From Alphaproteobacteria bacterium PA2 (GTDB taxonomy: Bacteria > Pseudomonadota > Alphaproteobacteria > Caulobacterales > Caulobacteraceae): a stretch of DNA of 64,000 nucleotides. How positions within the stretch are numbered: position 1 is the first letter of the stretch; each line of letters opens with the position of its first letter. The stretch is from positions 620,001 to 684,000 of the forward strand of contig NKIZ01000001.1 in assembly GCA_002256425.1 (NCBI GenBank). The letters run 5' to 3'. Shown here piece after piece: positions 32,632 through 41,109 of this stretch. A program made the position numbers and the translations under genes. The notes under the pieces are model-generated. The model saw only the letters and a list, made by a program, of their open reading frames with translations. It searched no databases and was not told the DNA's origin.

Positions 32632-33372
32632 ATGACATCAGTTTCCAGGGGCGCATGCCTTGTGGTCGGGGTGGGCGAAGGGGTTGGCGGCGCCATAGCC
32701 AAGGCCTTCGCCGCCGAAGGCTATGCCGTCTGCATGACCAGGCGCGCCCGCAATCTCGACCAGCTGGACGGCCTGGCCGAAGAGATCCGCGCCGCCGGCG
32801 GAACCGCCCACGCCTTCGGGGTCGACGCCCGGGAGGAGGGCGAGGTCATCGCCCTGTTCGACAGGATCGAGGCCGAGGTCGGGCCCCTGGAGGTGGTGGT
32901 CTTCAACATCGGGGCCAATGTCCGGTTCGGCATTGTCGAGACCACCTCGCGGGTCTTCACCAAGGTCTGGGAAATGGCCTGCTTCGCCGGCTTCCTGGCG
33001 GGGCGCGAGGCGGCCCGGGTCATGGGGCCGCGGGGCAGGGGCACCATCCTCTTCACCGGCGCCACGGCGTCGATCCGCGGCCGGGACGGCTTTGCAGCCT
33101 TCGCCGCCGCCAAGGCCGGTCTGAGGGCCCTGGCCCAGAGCATGTCCCGGGAGCTGGGTCCCAGGGGGATCCATGTGGCCCATGTGGTGGTGGACGGCGC
33201 CATTGACGGCAATTTCACCCGGGCCAACCGCACCGATGTGGAGGGCCTGCTGGAGGCCGACGCCATTCTGAAGCCCGAACAGATCGCCGCCAATTATGTC
33301 TGGCTGCACAACCAACAACGCTCGGCCTGGACCCATGAACTGGACCTGCGGCCCTGGTCAGAGACCTGGTGA
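32632..33372 (+). CDS. SDR-like protein with Phe in place of the catalytic Tyr
   Basis: A 246-aa short-chain dehydrogenase-fold protein. The cofactor loop is VVGVGEGVGGAIAKAFAAEG. The region of the active site reads FTGATASIRGRDGFAAFAAAKAGL, quoted in two parts: Ser is present in TASIRG, and Lys is present in FAAAKAG, but the YxxxK tyrosine is Phe. This variant seems characteristic of a subgroup of alphaproteobacterial SDRs, so activity is unclear. It is followed 11 bp later by the isomerase gene and is likely under HxlR control. Confidence 0.82.
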   Translation: MTSVSRGACLVVGVGEGVGGAIAKAFAAEGYAVCMTRRARNLDQLDGLAEEIRAAGGTAHAFGVDAREEGEVIALFDRIEAEVGPLEVVVFNIGANVRFGIVETTSRVFTKVWEMACFAGFLAGREAARVMGPRGRGTILFTGATASIRGRDGFAAFAAAKAGLRALAQSMSRELGPRGIHVAHVVVDGAIDGNFTRANRTDVEGLLEADAILKPEQIAANYVWLHNQQRSAWTHELDLRPWSETW

Positions 33373-33383
33373 GGAGACACCCC

Positions 33384-33989
33384 ATGACGCGCACCATCGA
33401 CTTCATCTTCGATTTCGGCAGCCCCAATGGCTATCTGTCCTGGAAGGTCCTGCCGCAGATCGCAGAGCGGACCGGGGCGAAGATCAACCTGATCCCCTGC
33501 CTGCTGGGGGGCATCTTCAAGATCACCGGCAACCAGGCGCCGAACATGGCTTTCGGCAATATCAAGGGCAAGCTGGCCTATGAGAGCCTGGAGACCCGGC
33601 GGTTCGTGGCCAAACACGGCCTGAGCAAGTTCGCTTTCAACCCCCACTTTCCGGTCAACACCCTGCTGATCATGCGCGGCCTGGTCGCCGCCCGTCGGAT
33701 GGGGGTGGGGGACGCCTATCTGGAAGCCGTGCTCAAGGCCTTGTGGGAAGACGGCCAGAAGATGGATGATCCGGAGGTCGCCGCTGCCGTCCTGACCGCC
33801 GCAGGCCTGGACGCCAGGGCCATTCTCGAAGCCACCCAGGACCCCGAGGTCAAGGCTGAGCTGGCGGCCAATACCGATGCGGCTGCGGCCAGGGGAACCT
33901 TCGGCATTCCGACCTTCTTCGTCGGCGACGAAATCTTCTTCGGCAAGGAACGCCTGGGACAGGTGGAGGAAGAGGTCATGAAGGGCTAG
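33384..33989 (+). CDS. DsbA-fold 2-hydroxychromene-2-carboxylate isomerase family protein
   Basis: A 201-aa thioredoxin/DsbA-superfamily protein of the HCCA isomerase type. It starts MTRTIDFIFDFGSPNGYLSW with Ser in place of the DsbA CxxC (SPN), and ends with RGTFGIPTFFVGDEIFFGKERL. In characterised members the serine binds glutathione for cis-trans isomerisation in naphthalene or related aromatic degradation. It is co-transcribed with the SDR-like gene. Confidence 0.85.
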   Translation: MTRTIDFIFDFGSPNGYLSWKVLPQIAERTGAKINLIPCLLGGIFKITGNQAPNMAFGNIKGKLAYESLETRRFVAKHGLSKFAFNPHFPVNTLLIMRGLVAARRMGVGDAYLEAVLKALWEDGQKMDDPEVAAAVLTAAGLDARAILEATQDPEVKAELAANTDAAAARGTFGIPTFFVGDEIFFGKERLGQVEEEVMKG

Positions 33990-34025
33990 GCTGGAGGGGA
34001 TCCGTTCTTCCTGAAGAGTATCCCC

Positions 34026-35678
34026 ATGCTTCGTCCCGCCGCCTTCGCCCTGCTCCTGGCCTCGACGGCCCTGGTTTCCAGCGCCGGGGCGGCCACCGAC
34101 CCGGCCCGGCTGTCGGACATGGTCAGGGTCCTGGCTTCGGATGAGTTCGAAGGCCGGGCGCCGGGATCGGCGGGGGAGGTCAAGACCCTCGACTATCTGA
34201 CCGCCCGGTTCAAAGCCCTGGGACTGGAGCCCGGCGGGCCCAGGGGCAGCTATCTGCAGGCCGTGCCCCTGCTGAAGACCCAGGTGGATCCCAAGGGGAC
34301 CTTCAGCCTGACCTCGGGAGAGGCGGCGGCAACCCTGGTCCTGGGCGCGGACATTGCCGGCATTTCCCTCCTGCCTGTGGACCGGGTGAGCATTGAAAAT
34401 GCCCCCCTGGTCTTTGTGGGTTATGGCGTGACCGCCCCCGAGCGGGACTGGGATGACTTCAAGGGCGTGGACCTGAAGGGCAAGGTCGCCGTCATCCTGA
34501 TCAACGACCCGGACTTCGAAGCCGCCCCTGGCGAGGCTGTGGCGGGTAAGTTCGGTGGTCAGGCCGAGGCCTATTACGGCCGCTGGACCTACAAGTATGA
34601 CGAGGCGGTCCGCCGGGGCGCCGTGGCGGCCCTGATCATCCACGAGACCCCGGGCGCCGGCTATGGCTGGTCCACGGTCATGGCGGCGGGCGGCGAGGGC
34701 TTCGACATTGTCCGGGCCGATCCCGACAGGGCCCGCCTGAAATTCCAGGCCTGGATTTCCGGCGAGGCCGCCCGGCGCCTGCTCAGCCAGGACGGCCTGG
34801 ATTTCGACGCCCTGAAGGCCAGGGCCCGGCGGGCGGACTTCCAGCCTGTGACCCTTTCAAGCAGGTTCAACGCCGACTTCAAGGTCGCCCACACCCAGGT
34901 GGTCAGCCACAATGTCATCGGCAAGCTGACCGGGGCGAAGCGACCGGCGGAGTCGGTCATGTTCGCCGCCCACTGGGACGCCTATGGCATCGGCGCGCCG
35001 GACGCCGCGGGCAAAACCATCCGACCCGGCGCCGCCGACGACGCCATCGGGGTGGCCGGGGTCATCGAACTGGCCCGGGCCTTCAAGGCCGCGCCGCGCA
35101 CCGATCGCAGCCTCTACTTCGCCGCCTGGACCGCCGAGGAGCGGGGCCTGCTGGGTTCGGAATTCTATGGGGTCAATCCGACCACCGACCTGACGAAGAT
35201 GGCCGCCAACCTGACCCTCGACGTCCTGCAGACCGCCGGACCCTCACGGGATGTGGTGCTGGTGGGCTATGGCCAGAGCCAGCTTGACGATGAGCTGATC
35301 GCGGCGGCCAGGGCCAAGGGCCGCACCGTCACGCCGGACGCCCATCCCGAGAAGGGTCTGGCCTTCCGCGCCGACCATTTCTCCCTGGCGAAAAAGGGGG
35401 TGCCCGCCCTGCTGATGATGGGCCTGGGCGGCGGACCGGACCTGGTCACGGGCGGTCGGGCCGCCGGGGACAAGTGGGTCAATGACTATACCGCCAACTG
35501 CTATCACAAGGCCTGCGACGCCTGGAGCCCGGACTGGGACCTGCGCGGCGCGGCGGCCGATGTGGACCTGATCTATGTGATCGGCCGCAGGATCGCCACC
35601 TCCCGCGCCTGGCCGGAATGGAAGCCGGGCAATGAATTCAAGGCGACCCGCGATGCTTCGGCTGCGGCGCGGCGGTAG
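34026..35678 (+). CDS. M28 family zinc aminopeptidase with PA domain, exported
   Basis: A 550-aa exported peptidase. The signal peptide (MLRPAAFALLLASTALVSSA, cut near AGA) is followed by an M28-type N-terminus (MVRVLASDEFEGRAPGSAGE). A PA insertion lies at about residues 115-250 (VFVGYGVTAPERDWDDF). The metal-binding region has AAHWDAYGIG, GAADDAIGVAGVIELAR, WTAEERGLLGSEFY and DHFSLAKKGVPAL. This looks like an intact M28 protease acting in the periplasm. It is followed 7 bp later by a remnant of yqeY. Confidence 0.9.
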   Translation: MLRPAAFALLLASTALVSSAGAATDPARLSDMVRVLASDEFEGRAPGSAGEVKTLDYLTARFKALGLEPGGPRGSYLQAVPLLKTQVDPKGTFSLTSGEAAATLVLGADIAGISLLPVDRVSIENAPLVFVGYGVTAPERDWDDFKGVDLKGKVAVILINDPDFEAAPGEAVAGKFGGQAEAYYGRWTYKYDEAVRRGAVAALIIHETPGAGYGWSTVMAAGGEGFDIVRADPDRARLKFQAWISGEAARRLLSQDGLDFDALKARARRADFQPVTLSSRFNADFKVAHTQVVSHNVIGKLTGAKRPAESVMFAAHWDAYGIGAPDAAGKTIRPGAADDAIGVAGVIELARAFKAAPRTDRSLYFAAWTAEERGLLGSEFYGVNPTTDLTKMAANLTLDVLQTAGPSRDVVLVGYGQSQLDDELIAAARAKGRTVTPDAHPEKGLAFRADHFSLAKKGVPALLMMGLGGGPDLVTGGRAAGDKWVNDYTANCYHKACDAWSPDWDLRGAAADVDLIYVIGRRIATSRAWPEWKPGNEFKATRDASAAARR

Positions 35679-35684
35679 GGCGTC

Positions 35685-35756
35685 ATGGCCTCACCCGCCG
35701 AGACCCTCAAGGCCCGCATCCGCGCCGATCTGACCATCGCCATGAAGGCCCACGAC
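35685..35756 (+). pseudogene. 5' remnant of a yqeY/gatB-like gene
   Basis: ATG at 35685 encodes about 24 residues (ETLKARIRADLTIAMKAHD) that match the opening helix of GatB/YqeY-domain proteins. After that the frame stays open by chance but shows no YqeY sequence (GGAVHPAPHEYAVRKY), and it runs into the lemA start. The rest of the gene is absent, so it is a truncated remnant. Confidence 0.5.
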
Positions 35757-35894
35757 ATGTCCGGTGGCGCGGTACATCCAGCTCCGCATGAATACGCGGT
35801 AAGGAAATACGCCGCCCCATTGCACCGCGCGCTGGACGGGGCCACATATTGGCCAGCCGCGCCGTCGCGGCTTATGCTTTGGGGAGCCATAGCC

Positions 35895-36536
35895 TTGTCG
35901 AAATTCCGTCAGCGCCTCGCGCGCGTCGCCATGATCGCCCTGATTCCGGCCCTGCTGGCCGGCTGCGGCATCAACAATATTCCCACCAAGGAAGAGCGCG
36001 CCAAGGCCCAGTGGGCCGAGGTGCAGAACCAGTATCAGCGCCGCAGCGACCTGATCCCGAACCTGGTGGAAACCGTGAAGGGCTATGCCGCCCAGGAAAA
36101 GGGCGTGCTGGTGGAAGTGACCCAGGCCCGCGCCTCGGCCACCCAGGTCAAGGTCGACGCCTCGACCATCACCGACCCGGCCAAGTTCGCCCAATATTCC
36201 CAGGCCCAGGACAAGCTGTCCGGGGTTCTCGGTCGTCTGATGATGATCCAGGAGAACTATCCGGACCTGAAGTCCAACCAGAACTTCCTGGCCCTGCAGT
36301 CGCAGCTTGAGGGGACCGAGAACCGGATCACCATCGCCCGCCGCGATTATAACGAGTCCGTCCGAGACTATAACCTCGAGTTCAAGCTGTTCCCGAACTC
36401 GATCTGGGCCCTGGCGCACCAGGGTTCCAAGCCCATGCAGATGTTCTCGGCCTCGGCCTCGGCACAGTCGGCGCCCAGCGTCAGCTTCGCCCCGACCACG
36501 CCGCCCGTGGCGCCCGGCTCCGCACCGCCCAAATGA
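35895..36536 (+). CDS. lemA: LemA family lipoprotein
   Basis: A 213-aa LemA protein. TTG at 35895, preceded by GGGGAG, gives a lipoprotein signal RVAMIALIPALLAGC with the lipobox LAGC; Cys is at about residue 19. The core begins QWAEVQNQYQRRSDLIPNLVETVKGYAAQEKGVL (quoted in part) and includes FLALQSQLEGTENRI and YNLEFKLFPNSI. LemA proteins are coiled-coil envelope proteins of unclear role. The genes of two TPM-domain proteins follow, the common lemA-TPM arrangement. The frame extends upstream only through the yqeY remnant. Confidence 0.9.
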   Translation: MSKFRQRLARVAMIALIPALLAGCGINNIPTKEERAKAQWAEVQNQYQRRSDLIPNLVETVKGYAAQEKGVLVEVTQARASATQVKVDASTITDPAKFAQYSQAQDKLSGVLGRLMMIQENYPDLKSNQNFLALQSQLEGTENRITIARRDYNESVRDYNLEFKLFPNSIWALAHQGSKPMQMFSASASAQSAPSVSFAPTTPPVAPGSAPPK

Positions 36537-37321
36537 AACCCTTGAAGGGACCGCGCGGCCTGATCGCCGTCGCGGTCCTCGCCGCCTTCGCCTTCGTCCT
36601 CAGCGGGGCGGCCCTGGCCGCGCCGAAATTCCCGCCCCTCACCGGGCGGGTGGTGGACGACGCCCACCTGCTGTCGGTGGAGGCCCAGAAGGACCTCACC
36701 GGCAGGCTGGAGGCCCTTGAGGCCAGGACCGGTCGCCAGATGGTGGTCGCCACCATTCCTGACCTGCAGGGCTATCCCATCGAGGACTACGGCTATCAGC
36801 TGGGCCGGACCTGGGGGATTGGCGACAAGACCCGCAATGACGGCGTCATCCTGCTGATCGCCCCCAATGACCGGAAGGTCCGGATCGAGGTCGGTTACGG
36901 TCTCGAACCGGTCCTCACCGACGCCCTGACCTCCAACATCATCCAGTCCAGGATCCTGCCGGACTTCCGCGCCGGCAATATCGAACAGGGCATTGTCTCG
37001 GGCGCCGGCGCCATCATCGATCAGCTGGCCCTGCCAGAGGACGAGGCCAAGGCGGTGGTCGCCAAGGCGGCCGAAGTCCCCGCGGAGAGTGACAGCAAGG
37101 GTCACATCCCGTCCTTTCTGGTCCTGCTCATCGCCTTCTGGGTGATCAGCAGCATACTGCGCGGCCTGGGCGGTCGCGGCAGCGGCCTCTGGTGGCTGCC
37201 CCTGATCCTGCTGAGCGGCGGGCGTGGCGGTGGCGGCGGTGGCGATTGGGGCGGCGGCGGCGGCGGATTCTCCGGCGGTGGCGGGTCCTTCGGCGGCGGC
37301 GGATCTTCGGGGAGTTGGTGA
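36533..37321 (+). CDS. TPM-domain (YgcG-like) membrane protein with Gly-rich tail
   Basis: A 262-aa protein with a signal peptide, a periplasmic TPM domain (GRVVDDAHLLSVEAQKDLTG through DQLALPEDEA, quoted in part, about residues 35-170), one TM (FLVLLIAFWVISSIL), and a C-terminal Gly-rich tail (GGGGGGDWGGGGGGFSGGGG). Such proteins accompany LemA in the envelope, and TPM modules have been linked to photosystem repair in plants. The ATG overlaps the lemA stop by four bases. The GSSGSW end is typical. Confidence 0.92.
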   Translation: MKPLKGPRGLIAVAVLAAFAFVLSGAALAAPKFPPLTGRVVDDAHLLSVEAQKDLTGRLEALEARTGRQMVVATIPDLQGYPIEDYGYQLGRTWGIGDKTRNDGVILLIAPNDRKVRIEVGYGLEPVLTDALTSNIIQSRILPDFRAGNIEQGIVSGAGAIIDQLALPEDEAKAVVAKAAEVPAESDSKGHIPSFLVLLIAFWVISSILRGLGGRGSGLWWLPLILLSGGRGGGGGGDWGGGGGGFSGGGGSFGGGGSSGSW

Positions 37322-37322
37322 C

Positions 37323-38015
37323 GTGCTGAACGAACAGGATCTCAGGCAAATCTCCGCGGCCGTGGCGACGGCGGAAAACTCCACCCGTGGGGAAATCTTC
37401 TGCGTCGTGGCCAATGAATGCTCGGACTACCGGGAGGTGCCAATCGCCTGGGCCGCCCTCGCCGCCCTGGCCGCGCCCGCGATCCTGCTGGCGGGCGGCA
37501 TACACGTGACCGTGCCGGACCTGTTCAATCAGGGCTGGACCTCGGACCAGGTGGGCGAGGTGACCCAGACGGCGGCGCGGATGGCGGTGGCTGGCGCGAT
37601 CATGCTGCAGGCCGTGCTGTTCGTAGTGGTGGCCATTGTGGCCTCCATTCCCCCGGTTCGACGCTTCCTGACACCCAGAAGTCTCAAGCGTGAGCGTGTC
37701 CGGCGCAGGGCCCAGGAACAGTTCTTCGCCAAGGGTCTGCACGCCACCCGCGAGCGGACCGGCATTCTGATCTTTGTTTCGACCCGCGAACACCAGGCCG
37801 AGCTGATCGCCGATGAAGGGATCGCCGCCAAGGTGGACCCCAAGGTCTGGGATGAGGCCATGTCCAGGCTGATCTCGGGCATCAAGGCCGGCAGGCCCGC
37901 CGAGGGCTTTGAACAGGCCATCGGCATGTGCGGCGAGATCCTGACCGAGCACTTCCCGGCCATACCCGGCGACAACCCCAATGAACTGCCGGATTCGGTG
38001 GTGATAATCCCCTGA
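37323..38015 (+). CDS. TPM-domain membrane protein (second TPM)
   Basis: A 230-aa membrane protein. GTG 37323, one base after the upstream stop and following GGGGAG, is the start. A first segment (LRQISAAVATAENSTRGEIFC) opens the TPM-like domain. Two hydrophobic segments follow (AALAALAAPAILLAGG and AVAGAIMLQAVLFVVVAIVA), and then a cytoplasmic or periplasmic part with ARERTGILIFVSTREHQAELIADEGIAAK. It completes the lemA-TPM-TPM operon. Confidence 0.88.
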   Translation: MLNEQDLRQISAAVATAENSTRGEIFCVVANECSDYREVPIAWAALAALAAPAILLAGGIHVTVPDLFNQGWTSDQVGEVTQTAARMAVAGAIMLQAVLFVVVAIVASIPPVRRFLTPRSLKRERVRRRAQEQFFAKGLHATRERTGILIFVSTREHQAELIADEGIAAKVDPKVWDEAMSRLISGIKAGRPAEGFEQAIGMCGEILTEHFPAIPGDNPNELPDSVVIIP

Positions 38016-38035
38016 CCCTTGCTGGCCCCGGCCCT

Positions 38036-38241
38036 ACCGGCGAAGGCCGGGTCATAGGGCGCAGTGCTTCCGGAGAGGCTACGCCTCGGGTTCTGATCAA
38101 GGTCAGAGCCTTACGAACTGGACCCCGGCCTCCGCCGGGGTGACCGGAGGATGTGGATGCCTCTGAGCCTTTCAAGTGGACGCGGCCGTTCCCCCACCCC
38201 CGGTCATACCGGCGGAGGCCGGTATCCAGGTCATAGGGCGC
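38036..38241. repeat. Cluster of three REP-like palindromes
   Basis: The gap 38016-38360 holds no gene but has three related CCGGC/GCCGG hairpins. One is near 38037-38050. One is at 38122-38141 (ACCCCGGC CTCC GCCGGGGT). One is at 38206-38225 (ATACCGGC GGAG GCCGGTAT). The 13-mer GGTCATAGGGCGC occurs at 38050 and again at 38229. This is the form of extragenic palindromic elements mobilised by the transposase class whose remnant lies at 2906. Confidence 0.7.
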
Positions 38242-38360
38242 GGCGAATCCGGCAAATCCAAAACACTGCGACTCCGACCTTCGGCAAGCGAACGGCCGCT
38301 GGTCTTGGCGCGCTGGCGCAGGTAGGATTCGCCGCGCAAACTTGGGCAGGGAGAGGCGAG

Positions 38361-38828
38361 ATGACCTACAGTCTGAATGTGAACGGCAAGGCCCAGGAGG
38401 CCGATGTCGAACCGGGTACGCCCCTGCTCTGGGCCCTGCGGGACAGCCTGGGAATCCTCGGCCCCAAGTTCGGTTGCGGCATTGGCTCCTGCGGCGCCTG
38501 CACTGTCCACATTGACGGGGTTCCGGTCCGTTCCTGCACCACACCAGTGGAGCGGGTCGGCGCCGGCAAGGTGACCACCATTGAAGGCATCGAGGCCTCC
38601 GCCATCGGCCAGAAGGTCCAGGCGGCCTGGGAAGAACTGGACGTGGCCCAGTGCGGCTATTGCCAGCCCGGCCAGATCATGTCGGCCACGGCCCTGCTGA
38701 CCAAGACGCCCAAGCCAACGGACGCCGAGATCGACGCGGCCATGAATGGCAATATCTGCCGCTGCGCCACCTACACACGCATCCGCGCAGCCATCAAAAA
38801 GGCCTCGGGCCAGAAGGCGGGAGTCTGA
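38361..38828 (+). CDS. (2Fe-2S) subunit of a molybdenum hydroxylase (IorA-type)
   Basis: A 155-aa iron-sulfur protein. The plant-type [2Fe-2S] motif is GCGIGSCGACTVHIDG...C, with a second cluster region CGYCQPGQIM and CRCATY. Together these are the two [2Fe-2S] clusters of xanthine dehydrogenase-family electron-transfer subunits. The ATG at 38361, preceded by GGGAGAGG, is well supported. It is followed 2 bp later by the molybdopterin subunit gene. Confidence 0.94.
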   Translation: MTYSLNVNGKAQEADVEPGTPLLWALRDSLGILGPKFGCGIGSCGACTVHIDGVPVRSCTTPVERVGAGKVTTIEGIEASAIGQKVQAAWEELDVAQCGYCQPGQIMSATALLTKTPKPTDAEIDAAMNGNICRCATYTRIRAAIKKASGQKAGV

Positions 38829-38830
38829 TC

Positions 38831-41011
38831 ATGGCTGACGGAACAGAACTTTCACGGCGCCAGTTCGTCCAGGTCAGCACGGCCGCTGGCGGTCTGGTGC
38901 TGAGCTTCGCTGTCGCCGGCAAGGTGCAGGCCGATGGCGCCGCGCCCGGCGTCATCAACGCCTATGTGACCATTGCTCCGGACAATGTGGTGACCATAGT
39001 CGCCAAGAACCCGGAGATCGGCCAGGGGATCAAGACCTCCCTGCCCATGATCATCGCCGAAGAGCTGGACGTGGACTGGAGTCAGGTCCGCACCCATCAG
39101 GCCGACAACAATCCCACAGTCTATGGTCGCCAGTTCGCCGGCGGCAGCATGGCCACGCCCCTGCACTGGGACCAGCTGCGCAAGGTGGGCGCCACGGCCC
39201 GGGCCATGCTGGTGTCCGCCGCCGCCGCCAACTGGAAGGTTCCCGCGGCGGAGTGCACGACGGCGTCCGGTGTGGTGCATCACAAGGCGACAAAGCGGTC
39301 GGCGACCTATGGGGCCCTGGCGGTCCAGGCCGCGGCCCAGGCCCAGCCTGATCCCAAGTCCATCGTCCTGAAGGACCCCAAGGCTTACAAGATCATCGGC
39401 AAGTCCAAGCCCCAGGTGGACACCGCGGCCATTGTCCGCGGCAAGCCCCTGTTCGGCATAGATGTGGTCGTGCCGGGCATGCTCTACGCCACCTTTGAAA
39501 AGGCGCCCGTCTTCGGGGCCTCGGTGGCCGGCGCCGACCTGGACGCGGCCCGCGCGGTCAAGGGTGTCCGCAAGGCCTTCGTGGTCGAGGGCGGACAGGA
39601 CCTGAGCGGACTGATGCCAGGCGTCGCTGTGATCGCCGACAGCTGGTGGCAGGCCCGGCAGGGTCGCAACAAGCTGAACATCAAGTGGCAGGATCACCCC
39701 ACGGCCCAGCAGTCCACGGCGGGCTTCAACGCCCAGGCGGACGCCCTGGCCAAGGGGGCGCCCCTGCGCACCGAGCGGAACGAGGGTGATGTCGCCGCAG
39801 GTCTTGCGGGCGCAGCCTCGACGGTGGAGGCGGCCTACGCCTATCCCTTCATCGCCCACGTTCCCCTGGAGCCGCAGAACTGCACCGCCCAGTTCAAGGA
39901 CGGCAAGATGGAGATCTGGGCGCCGACCCAGAACCCGGAATCCGGTCGCCAGCTGGTGGCCAAGACCCTTGGACTCAAGCCCGACGACATCACCATCCAC
40001 ATGACCCGTTGCGGCGGCGGCTTTGGCCGCAGGCTGGCCAACGACTACATGGTCGAGGCCGCCTGGATCGCCCGGGAAGCCGGGGCGCCGGTCAAGCTGC
40101 TGTGGACCCGGGAGGATGACCTGCGGCATGACTTCTACCGTCCCGCCGGTTGGCACTACCTGAAGGGCGGCGTTGATAAGTCAGGGAAAATTGTAGCCTG
40201 GCACGATCACTTCGTAACCCTGGGCGCAGCCGGCAAGCCCGGCAGCAGCGCTGGTATGGCCGCCACGGAATTCCCGGCCCGCTTCGTGCCGAACTTCCGG
40301 TATGACCTCTCGGTCATCGATTCGGGCATACCGACCGGTCCCCTGCGGGCGCCGGGCTCAAACGCCCTGGCCTTTGTGGTCCAGTCCTTCATTGACGAGC
40401 TGGCCCATAGCGCCGGGGTGGACCCGGTGACCTTCCGACTGAACCTCCTGGGAGACCAGGGTCTTGTGGGTTCGGCCGGCCGCGACGGGTATGACCCCGG
40501 GCGGATGAAGGGTGTGGTGGCCCTGGTCGCCGCCAAGTCAGGTTGGGGCAAGACCAAGCTCGGCCCCCGTCAGGGCATGGGGGTGGCCTTCCACTTCAGC
40601 CATCTGGGCTATTTCGCCGAAGTGGTGCAGGCCAGGGTTTCCGAGGATGGCGAGGTCACGGTGGAAAAGGTCTGGGTGGCCGGGGATGTCGGCCGCCAGA
40701 TCATCAATCCGACGGGCGCGGTCAATCAGGTCCAGGGTTCGGTGATTGACGGCCTCTCGGCGGCTCTTGGTCAGAAGATCACCATTGAGGGCGGGGCCGC
40801 GGTGGAGAAGAACTTCAACGCCTATCCCCTGCTGCGGATGAAGTCGGCGCCGGCGGTCGAGGTGCACTGGAACATCACAGACAATCCGCCGACCGGCCTG
40901 GGTGAACCTGCCCTGCCGCCGGTCCTTCCGGCCCTGTGCAACGCCATCTTTGCCGCGACGGGAAAACGCCTGCGCAGTCTGCCGATCACCAAAGACGCGC
41001 TGAAGGTCTGA
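38831..41011 (+). CDS. Molybdopterin-binding subunit (xanthine dehydrogenase family, IorB-type), Tat-exported
   Basis: A 726-aa large subunit. The N-terminal SRRQFVQVS twin-arginine motif indicates export. The body matches isoquinoline 1-oxidoreductase beta-type enzymes: NPEIGQGIKTSLPMIIAEEL, CGGGFGRRLANDY, LLWTREDDLRHDFYRP, and the active-site loop GLGEPALPP with the catalytic Glu. It presumably pairs with the upstream Fe-S subunit to oxidise an aldehyde or N-heterocycle in the periplasm. Three-component versions also have a cytochrome c partner, which is not seen here. A terminator for the opposite-strand porin follows. Confidence 0.92.
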   Translation: MADGTELSRRQFVQVSTAAGGLVLSFAVAGKVQADGAAPGVINAYVTIAPDNVVTIVAKNPEIGQGIKTSLPMIIAEELDVDWSQVRTHQADNNPTVYGRQFAGGSMATPLHWDQLRKVGATARAMLVSAAAANWKVPAAECTTASGVVHHKATKRSATYGALAVQAAAQAQPDPKSIVLKDPKAYKIIGKSKPQVDTAAIVRGKPLFGIDVVVPGMLYATFEKAPVFGASVAGADLDAARAVKGVRKAFVVEGGQDLSGLMPGVAVIADSWWQARQGRNKLNIKWQDHPTAQQSTAGFNAQADALAKGAPLRTERNEGDVAAGLAGAASTVEAAYAYPFIAHVPLEPQNCTAQFKDGKMEIWAPTQNPESGRQLVAKTLGLKPDDITIHMTRCGGGFGRRLANDYMVEAAWIAREAGAPVKLLWTREDDLRHDFYRPAGWHYLKGGVDKSGKIVAWHDHFVTLGAAGKPGSSAGMAATEFPARFVPNFRYDLSVIDSGIPTGPLRAPGSNALAFVVQSFIDELAHSAGVDPVTFRLNLLGDQGLVGSAGRDGYDPGRMKGVVALVAAKSGWGKTKLGPRQGMGVAFHFSHLGYFAEVVQARVSEDGEVTVEKVWVAGDVGRQIINPTGAVNQVQGSVIDGLSAALGQKITIEGGAAVEKNFNAYPLLRMKSAPAVEVHWNITDNPPTGLGEPALPPVLPALCNAIFAATGKRLRSLPITKDALKV

Positions 41012-41018
41012 TCCAGAC

Positions 41019-41052
41019 AAAAGAAAACCCTCTCCCCGGGCAAGGGAGAGGG
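41019..41052 (-). terminator. Rho-independent terminator of the porin gene
   Basis: CCCTCTCCC (41028-41036) pairs with GGGAGAGGG (41044-41052) around a 7-nt loop. Read on the minus strand, the hairpin is followed by a T-rich tract (TTTTCTTTT, at 41027-41019), so it terminates the leftward porin transcript. In the plus direction only CTGGAGAGG follows. Confidence 0.8.
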
Positions 41053-41109
41053 CTGGAGAGGCTTTCGGGGAGGTCGGGCTTCAGAGGCCCTTGGAGCTTT
41101 CTCTGAAGT

